Shown piece after piece: positions 17,181 through 24,852 of a stretch of DNA of 64,000 bases. Made by a program: the position numbers and the translations under genes. The DNA is from Streptomyces longisporoflavus. Its GTDB lineage: Bacteria > Actinomycetota > Actinomycetes > Streptomycetales > Streptomycetaceae. The stretch lies in contig NZ_BMTR01000011.1 in the NCBI RefSeq assembly GCF_014649775.1, forward strand, positions 186,001-250,000, in the 5' to 3' direction. The notes under the pieces are model-generated. The model did not search any database and had not been told where the DNA came from. It was given only the letters and a program-made list of their open reading frames with translations. Within the stretch, counting starts at the first letter, position 1. The number at the start of each line of letters is the position of its first letter.

Positions 17181-18445
17181 CAGTGGCCCACCAGGGGCTC
17201 TCCGGCCTCCTCGACACCGAGGCGATCCGCAAGGACTTCCCGATCCTGGATCGCACGATCCACGACGGCAAGAAGCTCGTCTACCTGGACAACGCGGCGA
17301 CGTCCCAGACGCCGCGCCAGGTGCTCGACGTACTCAACGAGTACTACGAGCAGCACAACGCCAACGTCCACCGCGGTGTGCACGTCCTCGCGGAGGAGGC
17401 CACGGCGCTCTACGAGGGCGCCCGTGACAAGGTCGCTGCGTTCATCAACGCGCCGAGCCGCGACGAGGTGATCTTCACCAAGAACGCCTCGGAGTCGCTC
17501 AACCTCGTGGCCAACATGCTGGGCTGGGCCGACGAGCCCTACCGCGTGGACCACGAGACCGAGATCGTCATCACGGAGATGGAGCACCACTCCAACATCG
17601 TGCCGTGGCAGCTGCTCTCGCAGCGCACGGGCGCGAAGCTGAAGTGGTTCGGTCTCACGGACGACGGCCGCCTCGACCTGTCCAACATCGACGAGATCAT
17701 CACGGAGAAGACGAAGATCGTCTCCTTCGTCCTGGTTTCGAACATCCTGGGCACGCACAACCCCGTCGAGGCGATCATCCGCCGTGCGCAGGAGGTCGGC
17801 GCGCTGGTCTGCATCGACGCCTCGCAGGCCGCCCCGCACATGGTGCTCGACGTGCAGGCGCTGCAGGCCGACTTCGTGGCCTTCACCGGCCACAAGATGC
17901 TCGGCCCGACCGGCATCGGCGTCCTGTGGGGACGGCAGGAGCTGCTCGAGGACCTGCCGCCGTTCCTCGGCGGCGGCGAGATGATCGAGACGGTGTCGAT
18001 GAGCTCGTCGACATACGCTCCCGCGCCGCACAAGTTCGAGGCGGGCACGCCCCCGGTCTCCCAGGCCGTCGGCCTGGGCGCGGCCGTGGACTACCTCTCC
18101 GCGATCGGCATGGACAAGATCGCCGCTCACGAGCACGCGATCACCGAGTACGCGGTCAAGCGCCTCCTGGAGGTCCCCGACCTCCGGATCATCGGCCCGA
18201 CCACGGCCGAGGACCGCGGCGCCGCGATCTCCTTCGCGCTCGGCGACATCCACCCGCACGACGTGGGCCAGGTTCTGGACGAGGAAGGCATCGCGGTCCG
18301 CGTGGGTCACCACTGCGCCCGCCCCGTCTGCCTCCGCTACGGAATTCCTGCGACCACGCGAGCGTCGTTCTATCTGTACTCCACGCCCGGCGAGATCGAC
18401 GCGCTGATCGACGGCCTGGAGCACGTACGGAACTTCTTCGGCTGA
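17177..18445 (+). CDS. sufS: Cysteine desulfurase SufS
   Basis: This PLP enzyme takes sulfur from L-cysteine as a persulfide for cluster assembly, leaving alanine. The 422-residue protein shows the PLP-binding lysine in FTGHKMLGPTG, the histidine motif TEMEHHSNIVPWQ, and the sulfur-accepting cysteine in RVGHHCARPVC. These mark group II (SufS) desulfurases, which work with SufU or SufE. The GTG start overlaps the sufC stop. The partner sufU starts 15 bp downstream. Confidence 0.98.
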   Translation: MTVAHQGLSGLLDTEAIRKDFPILDRTIHDGKKLVYLDNAATSQTPRQVLDVLNEYYEQHNANVHRGVHVLAEEATALYEGARDKVAAFINAPSRDEVIFTKNASESLNLVANMLGWADEPYRVDHETEIVITEMEHHSNIVPWQLLSQRTGAKLKWFGLTDDGRLDLSNIDEIITEKTKIVSFVLVSNILGTHNPVEAIIRRAQEVGALVCIDASQAAPHMVLDVQALQADFVAFTGHKMLGPTGIGVLWGRQELLEDLPPFLGGGEMIETVSMSSSTYAPAPHKFEAGTPPVSQAVGLGAAVDYLSAIGMDKIAAHEHAITEYAVKRLLEVPDLRIIGPTTAEDRGAAISFALGDIHPHDVGQVLDEEGIAVRVGHHCARPVCLRYGIPATTRASFYLYSTPGEIDALIDGLEHVRNFFG

Positions 18446-18460
18446 GGGGCTGACCGGGAC

Positions 18461-18928
18461 GTGAAGCTGGATTCGATGTACCAGGAAGTCATCCTGGACC
18501 ACTACAAGCACCCTCACGGGCGCGGTCTGCGCGAGGGTGACGCCGAGGTGCACCACGTCAACCCGACGTGCGGCGACGAGATCACGCTGCGCGTGAAGTA
18601 CGACGGGTCGACGATCGCCGACGTGTCGTACGAGGGCCAGGGCTGCTCCATCAGCCAGGCCAGCGCGTCCGTCCTGAACGACCTCCTGGTCGGCAAGGAG
18701 CTCGCCGACGCGCAGAAGGTCCAGGAGGTGTTCCTGGAGCTGATGCAGTCCAAGGGCAAGCTGGAGCCGGACGACGCGATGGAGGAGGTCCTTGAGGACG
18801 CCGTCGCGTTCGCCGGGGTCTCCAAGTACCCGGCGCGTGTGAAGTGTGCTCTGCTGAGCTGGATGGCGTGGAAGGACGCGACGGCACAGGCACTCGGTAC
18901 CGACGTCGCTGAGAGGAAGACCGCATGA
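18461..18928 (+). CDS. sufU: Zinc-dependent sulfurtransferase SufU
   Basis: SufU receives persulfide sulfur from SufS; in Gram-positive bacteria it is a zinc protein rather than a scaffold. The 155-residue product has the three conserved cysteines in NPTCGDEI, GQGCSISQAS and VKCALLSW, with the Asp after the first cysteine that completes the zinc site. It also has the insertion relative to IscU that is typical of SufU. The GTG start at 18461 yields MKLDSMYQEVILDHYKHP. It overlaps the next gene by ATGA. Confidence 0.97.
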   Translation: MKLDSMYQEVILDHYKHPHGRGLREGDAEVHHVNPTCGDEITLRVKYDGSTIADVSYEGQGCSISQASASVLNDLLVGKELADAQKVQEVFLELMQSKGKLEPDDAMEEVLEDAVAFAGVSKYPARVKCALLSWMAWKDATAQALGTDVAERKTA

Positions 18929-19260
18929 GCGAGAACGAGACCCTGACCAAGCCGGCCTCCGAGGAGGAGGTCCGCGAGGCGCTGTACGACGTGGTCGACC
19001 CCGAGCTGGGCATCGACGTCGTCAACCTCGGCCTGATCTACGGCATCCACGTCGACGACGCGAACATCGCGACGATCGACATGACGCTCACCTCGGCGGC
19101 CTGCCCGCTGACGGACGTCATCGAGGACCAGGCGAAGTCCGCCACCGACGGCATCGTCAACGAGCTCCGGATCAACTGGGTCTGGATGCCGCCGTGGGGC
19201 CCGGACAAGATCACGGACGACGGCCGCGAGCAGCTTCGGGCGCTCGGGTTCAACGTCTGA
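18925..19260 (+). CDS. sufT: SufT-like metal-sulfur cluster assembly factor (MIP18/DUF59)
   Basis: DUF59 proteins help mature Fe-S proteins. The 111-residue product contains the family pattern ALYDVVDPELGIDVVNLGLIYG, then MTLTSAACPLTDVIEDQ with the conserved cysteine in TSAACPLTD, and ends in VWMPPWGPDKITDDGREQL. It starts in an ATGA overlap with sufU and is the last gene before the operon's terminator. The name sufT follows common usage for DUF59 genes in suf operons. Confidence 0.93.
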   Translation: MSENETLTKPASEEEVREALYDVVDPELGIDVVNLGLIYGIHVDDANIATIDMTLTSAACPLTDVIEDQAKSATDGIVNELRINWVWMPPWGPDKITDDGREQLRALGFNV

Positions 19261-19279
19261 GGTTTTTTCGGCAGTACTG

Positions 19280-19322
19280 ACGGTTCGGCCCCCCGCGCAT
19301 CTGGCGCGGGGGGCCGAACCGT
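19280..19322. terminator. Bidirectional terminator of the SUF operon
   Basis: A 19-bp perfect stem (19280-19298 with 19304-19322) has a 5-base loop ATCTG. It is flanked by a T-run on the plus-strand exit (TTTT at 19322-19325) and by TTTTTT at 19263-19268, which reads as an A-run upstream. It lies between the convergent sufT and the membrane-protein gene ending at 19330, so it can stop transcripts from both sides. Confidence 0.93.
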
Positions 19323-19329
19323 TTTCGGC

Positions 19330-20496
19330 TCACGGGGCGGAGCTCAGGGCGCCGCCCCGTTCGGCTTGGTCCTCGGCGTCCTCGGCGGCGGCCTGCGCCA
19401 GCGTGTGGGCCAGGCCCTCCTTGCGGATGCGCTGGTCGATGTAGAGCACGGCGGTCACCAGGGGCAGGAACACGCTGGCGGCCAGCTGCGTGACGAGGGT
19501 GGCGGCCAGGGTGAACACCGCGTACAGGCCGAACTGGGAACGCAGTTGGTCGAGCAGGACCGCGGAGGTGGAGCTGTCCGGGTCCACCGAGGGCGGGGTC
19601 GGCGCGGCGAACTGGAGGGGGAGGCGCACCGCCAGGGACACGGCGCCCACGATGAACCCGGCGAGCAGCGAGATGCCGAACGTGCGCCACCAGGCGCCGC
19701 GGACCAGGCGTACGGAGCGGCGCAGGGCCTGGAGCGGGCCCGCTGTCTCCAGGACCGCGGCCGCGGGGGCGAAGGCGAAGATGACGTACAACCAGGCCGC
19801 GAGCGGGGTCACGACGAGGAGCAGCAGGAAGAGCGCGCCGAAGGGGACCGCCCACCCGCTGAGCAGCAAGACGAAAAGGCCCGCGAAGAGCAGCACGCAC
19901 GCGCCCACCGGCAGCATCACGATGAACGCGAGCAGCAGGGTCACGAGCGTCACGGACGGCGTCCGCGCCCACGCCCGGCGCCAGACCGCCGCGAAGGTCG
20001 CCGGGCGGCCGAGCACCGCCTCGTGCAGCGTGGCCGCGCACGAGGCCTGGATGAACGAGTTGACCGCCAGCGTGCAGACCATGGCGAGCAGCCATACCGC
20101 GCCGAAGGCGATCAGGGCGGGTCTGCCGTCGTCCCAGGAGAAGGTGGAGCCCGGCTCGGACAGGGCGTGCCAGTGGTCCCGGACGGTGACGTAGGCGATG
20201 ACGGCTGCGGCCGCCACGACCGCCAGCAGCAGGCCGTATGCCGCGAGCGCGGTGCCGAACAGCGGTTTCGCGTAGCGGCGCATCGTGGTGAAGGTGCCGG
20301 CGAGGATGCGGTCGACGCTCAGCGGGGCGAGGGGGATGACGCCCGGCTTGGGCGGCGGGGGCGGCGGAGCCCAGCCACCGGGCCAGCCTCCGCCGTACCA
20401 GCCGCCGCCGTACGGTCCGCCGTATTGCCCGCCGTACGGTCCCTGCGGCCCTGTTGGTCCCTGCGGTCCCTGAGGTCCCCACCCTGTGTCTGACAT
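19330..20496 (-). CDS. Polytopic membrane protein with Gly/Pro/Gln-rich N-terminus
   Basis: The 388-residue product begins with about 50 low-complexity cytosolic residues (GPQGPQGPTGPQGPYG and Gly/Tyr-rich repeats, then PPPPPPKPG). Six hydrophobic segments with the motif ALRRSVRLVRGAWWRTFGI follow. This layout matches the glycerophosphoryl diester phosphodiesterase membrane domain / DUF7544-like membrane proteins common in actinobacteria. No catalytic domain is attached. The C-terminal tail is Ala/Glu-rich. Function is unknown; it may be an envelope or phospholipid-associated protein. It converges on sufT across a shared terminator. Confidence 0.82.
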   Translation of the reverse strand: MSDTGWGPQGPQGPTGPQGPYGGQYGGPYGGGWYGGGWPGGWAPPPPPPKPGVIPLAPLSVDRILAGTFTTMRRYAKPLFGTALAAYGLLLAVVAAAAVIAYVTVRDHWHALSEPGSTFSWDDGRPALIAFGAVWLLAMVCTLAVNSFIQASCAATLHEAVLGRPATFAAVWRRAWARTPSVTLVTLLLAFIVMLPVGACVLLFAGLFVLLLSGWAVPFGALFLLLLVVTPLAAWLYVIFAFAPAAAVLETAGPLQALRRSVRLVRGAWWRTFGISLLAGFIVGAVSLAVRLPLQFAAPTPPSVDPDSSTSAVLLDQLRSQFGLYAVFTLAATLVTQLAASVFLPLVTAVLYIDQRIRKEGLAHTLAQAAAEDAEDQAERGGALSSAP

Positions 20497-20604
20497 TCGC
20501 CCCTGTGCTCCGTAGCTCCGTATTTCCGTGCGGTGCCCCGCGTGCGCTCCCTGTGGCCCCCCACAGCGGTCGCGTTACCTTAGCCGGTTCGATCGGCCTC
20601 GTTA

Positions 20605-20641
20605 TGTACGCCCGTACGCAACGTTGTGTACTCTCGTACGC
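20605..20641 (+). promoter_or_regulatory. Paired operator repeats upstream of the SMR-TetR operon
   Basis: Two near-identical 16-bp units, TGTACGCCCGTACGCA (20605-20620) and TGTACTCTCGTACGCA (20627-20642), each contain GTAC-N4-GTAC and start 22 bp apart, two helical turns. The second ends on the A of the ATG at 20642. This is the pattern expected when two repressor dimers bind one face of the DNA; the TetR protein encoded at 20962 is the obvious candidate. Confidence 0.65.
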
Positions 20642-20962
20642 ATGGGATACGGACTGCTGGCCGGCGCGATCGTGGCGGAGGTGGCCGGGACGACGGCCAT
20701 GAAGTACAGCGAGGGGTTCAGCAAGCTCTGGCCCTCGGTGATCACCGTCGCGGGGTATCTGATCGCCTTCACCCTGCTCGCGCAGACCCTGAAGACGCTG
20801 TCGGTCGGCACCGCCTATGCGATCTGGGCCGGGATCGGGACCGCCGCGGTCGCCGCCATCGGCATGATCTTCATGGGGGAGTCCGCAGGTCTGGCCAAGA
20901 TCGCGGGGATCGCCCTCGTGATCGCGGGCGTCGTCCTGCTCAACCTCGGCGGTGCCCACTGA
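20642..20962 (+). CDS. Small multidrug resistance (SMR) family transporter
   Basis: The 106-residue inner membrane protein has four transmembrane helices. The essential membrane glutamate is E13 in GAIVAEVAGTTAMKYSEGF, followed by the SMR signature LAQTLKTLSVGTAYAIWAGIGTA. SMR proteins work as antiparallel dimers exchanging protons for cationic drugs or guanidinium. The ATG at 20642 has no clear Shine-Dalgarno sequence. The stop shares a base with the next start (TGATG), so transporter and regulator are coupled. Substrate cannot be told from sequence. Confidence 0.93.
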   Translation: MGYGLLAGAIVAEVAGTTAMKYSEGFSKLWPSVITVAGYLIAFTLLAQTLKTLSVGTAYAIWAGIGTAAVAAIGMIFMGESAGLAKIAGIALVIAGVVLLNLGGAH

Positions 20963-21495
20963 TGGCCCGCCGGTACGACCCCGAACGCCGCCAGCGGATC
21001 ATCGACGCCGCGATCCGCGTGGTCGGGAAGAAGGGTATCGGCGGGCTCAGCCACCGCTCGGTCGCCGCCGAGGCCGATGTGCCGCTCGGCTCCACGACGT
21101 ACCACTTCAAGACGCTCGACGAGCTGATGGTGGCCGCGCTGCGGCAGTCCAACGAGGGGTTCGCGAAGGTGATGGCCGCTGGTCGCGCGTTCGAGGACCC
21201 CGAGGCCGACCTCGCGGCGGAGCTGGCGCGGATTCTCGGCGACTGGTTCGCGGGGGAGCGGTCAGGGGTCGAGCTGGAGTACGAGCTCTACCTCGCCGCC
21301 CTGCGCAGGCCCGCGCTGCGGCCGGTGGCCGCGGAGTGGTGCGCGGGGCTCGCCGAAGTGCTCGAGCGACGCACGGACCCGGTCACGGCGCGCGCCCTCG
21401 TCGCGCTGATGGACGGGATATCCCTCCAGGTGCTGCTCACGGGCGGTGAGTACGACCCGGTCTACACGCGCGAAATGCTGGACCGGCTGCTCTAG
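20962..21495 (+). CDS. TetR family transcriptional regulator
   Basis: The 177-residue product has an N-terminal TetR helix-turn-helix: RRQRIIDAAIRVVGKKGIGGLSHRSVAAEADVPLGSTTYHFKTLDELM (about residues 8-56). The rest is a helical ligand-binding domain. It is translationally coupled to the SMR transporter gene. It therefore most likely represses that operon through the paired GTAC-N4-GTAC sites at 20605-20642 and is released by a transported compound. The regulator-target link is inferred from position. Confidence 0.92.
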   Translation: MARRYDPERRQRIIDAAIRVVGKKGIGGLSHRSVAAEADVPLGSTTYHFKTLDELMVAALRQSNEGFAKVMAAGRAFEDPEADLAAELARILGDWFAGERSGVELEYELYLAALRRPALRPVAAEWCAGLAEVLERRTDPVTARALVALMDGISLQVLLTGGEYDPVYTREMLDRLL

Positions 21496-21650
21496 GCGGG
21501 CGCGCGCCGGAAGGGCGGGACGGGCTCCGGGGACTGCCGCCCGGCCGGGCGGACAGGCGTCCGGGCGGGCGTACGCGGCGGGAAGCGGTACGGGACGGTG
21601 TACGGCGGCGGTGAGGGGGCTGCTGCGGCTGGTGTGGGCGGTGCTTGGTT

Positions 21651-21708
21651 GGGCGGTGGGGTGTGTGGTCCTTGGGGTGGGGCGAGGGCTTGGCTCGGTG
21701 GGGGTGGG
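21651..21708 (+). other. G-run cluster (possible G-quadruplex) upstream of dapD
   Basis: In the 286-bp gap before dapD the plus strand has G-runs at 21651-21653, 21658-21661, 21674-21677, 21679-21682, 21686-21688, 21700-21704 and 21706-21708. Their spacing is compatible with a quadruplex. A 53-residue hydrophobic reading frame (GTG 21611 to 21772) runs through it, but it lacks a ribosome-binding site and its composition follows the G-runs, so I do not call it a gene. Confidence 0.4.
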
Positions 21709-21781
21709 CGCCGGTGCCGGTGGTGGCCCGGGCACTGAGACCGGTTCGCTCGGGTGGTGTGCCGCCGGTTAGGTTTTCCCC

Positions 21782-22771
21782 ATGACCGACACGAACGCTT
21801 CCCGCACCACCGGCGCCGTCGCCGCAGGCCTCGCCACCGTCACCGCCGACGGCACCGTCCTCGACACCTGGTTCCCCGCGCCCGAGCTCGTCGCCGAAGC
21901 GGGCCCCGCAGGCACCGAGCGGCTCACCGCCGAGCGCGCCGTGCAGCTGCTCGGGGACGGCGCGGCCAAGGCCATCGGCCCGGACGCCCGTCGCGGCGTG
22001 GAGACCATCGCCGTACGTACGGTCATCGCGTCCCTCGACGAGAAGCCCGTGGACGCCCACGACGTCTACCTCCGGCTGCACCTGCTCTCGCACCGCCTGG
22101 TCAAGCCGCACGGCGTGAACCTCGACGGCCAGTTCGCCTTCCTCGCCAACGTCGCCTGGACCTCGCTCGGCCCGGTCGCCGTGGACGACGTCGAGAGGGT
22201 GCGGCTCAACGCCCGCGCCGAGGGCCTGCACCTCGCGGTGACCTCCGTCGACAAGTTCCCGCGCATGACGGACTACGTCGCGCCGAAGGGCGTCCGCATC
22301 GCCGACGCCGACCGCGTCCGGCTCGGTGCGCACCTCGCCGAGGGCACGACCGTCATGCACGAGGGCTTCGTGAACTTCAACGCGGGGACCCTGGGGACCT
22401 CGATGGTCGAGGGCCGCATCTCCGCGGGCGTCGTCGTCGGCGACGGCTCCGACATCGGCGGCGGCGCCTCCACGATGGGCACCCTCTCCGGCGGCGGCAA
22501 CGTCCGCATCGTCATCGGCGAGCGCTGCCTGATCGGCGCCGAGGCCGGGGTCGGCATCGCGCTGGGCGACGAGTGCGTCGTCGAGGCCGGTCTCTACGTC
22601 ACCGCGGGCACCCGCGTCACCATGCCCGACGGGCAGATCGTCAAGGCCCGCGAGCTCTCCGGCGCCTCGAACATCCTCTTCCGCCGTAACTCGGTCACCG
22701 GCGCCGTCGAGGCCCGCCCGAACAACGCGGTGTGGGGCGGCCTGAACGACGTGCTGCACAGCCACAACTGA
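21782..22771 (+). CDS. dapD: Tetrahydrodipicolinate N-succinyltransferase
   Basis: DapD transfers succinyl from succinyl-CoA to tetrahydrodipicolinate in lysine and meso-diaminopimelate synthesis. The 329-residue protein is of the long actinobacterial type. It has a distinct N-terminal domain (LDTWFPAPELVAEAG) followed by a left-handed beta-helix with hexapeptide turns: VMHEGFVNFNAGTLGTSMVEGRISAGVVVGDGSDIGGGAS. It ends SNILFRRNSVTGAVEARPNNAVWGGLNDVLHSHN. A strong hairpin follows at 22789-22820. A dapA homologue lies 0.7 kb downstream on the other strand. Confidence 0.96.
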   Translation: MTDTNASRTTGAVAAGLATVTADGTVLDTWFPAPELVAEAGPAGTERLTAERAVQLLGDGAAKAIGPDARRGVETIAVRTVIASLDEKPVDAHDVYLRLHLLSHRLVKPHGVNLDGQFAFLANVAWTSLGPVAVDDVERVRLNARAEGLHLAVTSVDKFPRMTDYVAPKGVRIADADRVRLGAHLAEGTTVMHEGFVNFNAGTLGTSMVEGRISAGVVVGDGSDIGGGASTMGTLSGGGNVRIVIGERCLIGAEAGVGIALGDECVVEAGLYVTAGTRVTMPDGQIVKARELSGASNILFRRNSVTGAVEARPNNAVWGGLNDVLHSHN

Positions 22772-22788
22772 GCACCGCCTTCTGCCGG

Positions 22789-22820
22789 GAGCGCCCTTCG
22801 GTCCACACCGGAGGGCGCTC
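22789..22820 (+). terminator. Terminator after dapD
   Basis: A 14-bp stem with one mismatch joins GAGCGCCCTTCGGT (22789-22802) to ACCGGAGGGCGCTC (22807-22820) across a 4-base loop, followed by TT. It lies 17 bp after the dapD stop. Confidence 0.85.
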
Positions 22821-22892
22821 TTCGCGTCGTGGCGTGCGTAAGCTGCCCTGTCACGCGTGCGCGGGCCGCGTGGGACGACGGGAGAGAGCGTG

Positions 22893-23501
22893 ATGCGGCG
22901 AGTTGGTGTGCGGGCCATGGCCCTGGGCGCGGTGGCGGCGCTCGGTCTTGTCGCCGGGTGCGGTGCGAGCGCCGGGCAGGGCAAGGACGCCGGCGGCGGG
23001 GCCGCGCAGCAGGTGAGCCGGGCCTCCGCCGGTGACCACCGCTACCCGCTGGAGAAGAGCGACATTCCCTGGAGCGGCAGCCCGAGCCCGTTCGACGCAC
23101 AGGTCAAGCTCGCCGACGGGCGGCGCGTGGCGATGCACTACATGAAGGGCAAGGGGCTCCTGGCCCAGGACTACAGCCCCAAGGCCAAGGGCTGGTCCAA
23201 GTCGGCCCTGGTCCACGGGACCAAGACCGACGCCTGCCAGGGCATCACGCTCAAGGCCAAGGACGGCACGGTCGCCGCCTTCGGAGACTTCGGCGTGTAC
23301 TGCGCGGACGGCGAACCGCCGACCGAGTCGGTCGCCGCGGTCGCCACGGGCCCGCTGACGAAGTGGGCCACGCACCTCACGAAGGACTTCGACGGCTGGG
23401 AGAAGATCGCCGTCGCGCCGGGCGGAAAGAAGGCCACCTTCAGCCGGGGCACCGACAAGCTCACCTGGACCAAGGCAGGCGGCTTCCCCGCCACGAGCTG
23501 A
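22893..23501 (+). CDS. Predicted lipoprotein of unknown function
   Basis: The 202-residue product starts MRRVGVRAMALGAVAALGLVAGCGASAG at ATG 22893 (an adjacent GTG at 22890 is also possible), with GGAGAGAG just upstream. The signal peptide ends in the lipobox LVAGC, so the mature protein should be lipid-anchored outside the membrane. The mature part has two further cysteines, in TDACQGITLK and GVYCADGE, which could form a disulfide. I do not recognise the domain. Its stop lies 4 bp from the stop of the convergent dapA homologue, with no terminator between them. Confidence 0.82.
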   Translation: MRRVGVRAMALGAVAALGLVAGCGASAGQGKDAGGGAAQQVSRASAGDHRYPLEKSDIPWSGSPSPFDAQVKLADGRRVAMHYMKGKGLLAQDYSPKAKGWSKSALVHGTKTDACQGITLKAKDGTVAAFGDFGVYCADGEPPTESVAAVATGPLTKWATHLTKDFDGWEKIAVAPGGKKATFSRGTDKLTWTKAGGFPATS

Positions 23502-23505
23502 GGCG

Positions 23506-24465
23506 CTACGAGCTGAAGCTTCCGCGGGACGCCTGCCGCAGCGCCTCGTACGCCGCGAGCAGCCCGCCGGTCGCCTCCCGGCCTGCGGAGTGCAGCGGTG
23601 CGCGGACGGGGCCCGCGGGCAGGCCGAGGGCGTCGAGCAGCGCCTTGGACGTGACCGCGCCCGGCAGGCCCGCGCCCATCATCAGCTCGATGAGTTCCAT
23701 GGACTGCCGCTGCAGTCGCCGGGCCCGTTCGGTGTCGCCCGCGTCGAACGCGTCGATGATCGAACGCAGCTGCCGCGGCACGGCGTTGGCCACCGTGCTG
23801 ATGTACCCGGCGCCGCCCACCGCGTACAGCGCCAGGATGGATTCGTCGCAGCCCGTGTAGTAGGCCAGGTCAGTGCGCGAGAGCACCTTCTGGGTGCCCA
23901 TCAGGTCGTACGCGCAGTCCTTGACGGCGACGATCCGCGGATGCTCCGCGAGCCGCAGCATCGTCTCCGGCTCGATGCGGGTCCCGGTGCGCCCGGGGAT
24001 GTCGTACAGCGCGAGCGGGAGCCCGGTCGCGTCGGCGACCTCCAGGAAGTGCGCCTCGACGGCGTCCTGCGGTGGCCTGCTGTAGTACGGCGTGACCACC
24101 AACAGGCCGTCCGCGCCCGCCTTCTCGGCCTGCAACGCCAGCTCGACGGTGTGCCGTGTCGCGAAGCTGCCGACACCCGCGACGATCGCGGCCCGGTGGC
24201 CGACCGCCTCGGCCACCGCCCGTACGAGTGCGGCCTTCTCGTCGTCGGTCGTGGTGGGGGACTCGCCGGTGGTGCCGGAGAGCACGAGCCCGTCGCAGCC
24301 TTCGGCCACCAGACGCTCGGCGAGCAGCCGGGCCCCGTCGAGGTCGAGCAGCCCGTCCGCCGTGAAGGGCGTGACCATCGCGCAGAGGGCCCGACCGAAA
24401 GGGGGAGGCGTCGCTGAAGGAGCCGAGCGAGCTGAAGGAGCTGGGCGAGCTGGGGGAGAGGTCAT
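23506..24465 (-). CDS. dapA: 4-hydroxy-tetrahydrodipicolinate synthase family protein
   Basis: DapA condenses pyruvate with aspartate semialdehyde in lysine and diaminopimelate synthesis. The 319-residue form starts at ATG 24463-24465 (MTSPPARPAPSARSAPS); a GTG at 24499-24501 would add 12 residues. Motifs are LVLSGTTGESPTTTDDEK, VVTPYYSRPPQ with the catalytic tyrosine, and VAVKDCAYD with the Schiff-base lysine. The arginine for aspartate semialdehyde is in YDIPGRTGTRIE. The N-terminus is Pro/Ser/Ala-rich. The family also holds other pyruvate aldolases, but nearness to dapD supports the DapA role. Confidence 0.87.
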   Translation of the reverse strand: MTSPPARPAPSARSAPSATPPPFGRALCAMVTPFTADGLLDLDGARLLAERLVAEGCDGLVLSGTTGESPTTTDDEKAALVRAVAEAVGHRAAIVAGVGSFATRHTVELALQAEKAGADGLLVVTPYYSRPPQDAVEAHFLEVADATGLPLALYDIPGRTGTRIEPETMLRLAEHPRIVAVKDCAYDLMGTQKVLSRTDLAYYTGCDESILALYAVGGAGYISTVANAVPRQLRSIIDAFDAGDTERARRLQRQSMELIELMMGAGLPGAVTSKALLDALGLPAGPVRAPLHSAGREATGGLLAAYEALRQASRGSFSS

Positions 24466-24657
24466 AAAGGCAGTGTCGGTACGCCGACGCTGAAGCTCCA
24501 CTTAATTCTGCTACGAGATAAGCGACAGGAACGCTACGAAATGGCGGCGAGTGGGCAGTCGCGCGCTACTGCCAACTCGCCCCCGTATGGGCCACCATGG
24601 GGACGTCGGTAGTCGATGGATGGCCGCGCGGCACCGCGGCCGGTCACAGGAGGCGTC

Positions 24658-24852
24658 ATGAGGCTGGGCAAAGCACTCGCCACCGGGATCGCCGAAGAAG
24701 CCCCGCAGGACCGCCTGCGCCAAGAGCAGCCCGAGCAGCCCGAGCGGCACGAACAGTCCGAGCGGCCCACGGAGGCGGAGTCCGAACAGGTGGCGGCGGC
24801 CGGGCGGCCCGCAGCCGACAGGCCCGTGGCCGGGGTTCCGGCAGTCCGGTGA
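24658..24852 (+). CDS. Short Gln/Glu/Pro-rich protein, coupled to the cysteine-rich protein
   Basis: The 64-residue product starts at ATG 24658, 4 bp after a perfect AGGAGG. It starts MRLGKALATGIAEEAP and continues as a charged low-complexity stretch (QPEQPERHEQSERPTEAESEQ). Its stop overlaps the GTG of the next gene in a GTGA, so its main effect may be to couple translation of that gene. No fold is expected. The strong ribosome-binding site and the overlap are the evidence that it is real. Confidence 0.6.
   Translation: MRLGKALATGIAEEAPQDRLRQEQPEQPERHEQSERPTEAESEQVAAAGRPAADRPVAGVPAVR

Noticed and set aside
20390..20496. Tandem repeats at 20390-20496
   Set aside because: They encode the Gly/Pro/Gln/Tyr-rich N-terminus of the membrane protein.
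21611..21772. 53-residue hydrophobic frame with a GTG start upstream of dapD
   Set aside because: No ribosome-binding site, and the composition simply follows the G-runs; kept only as a question in the findings.
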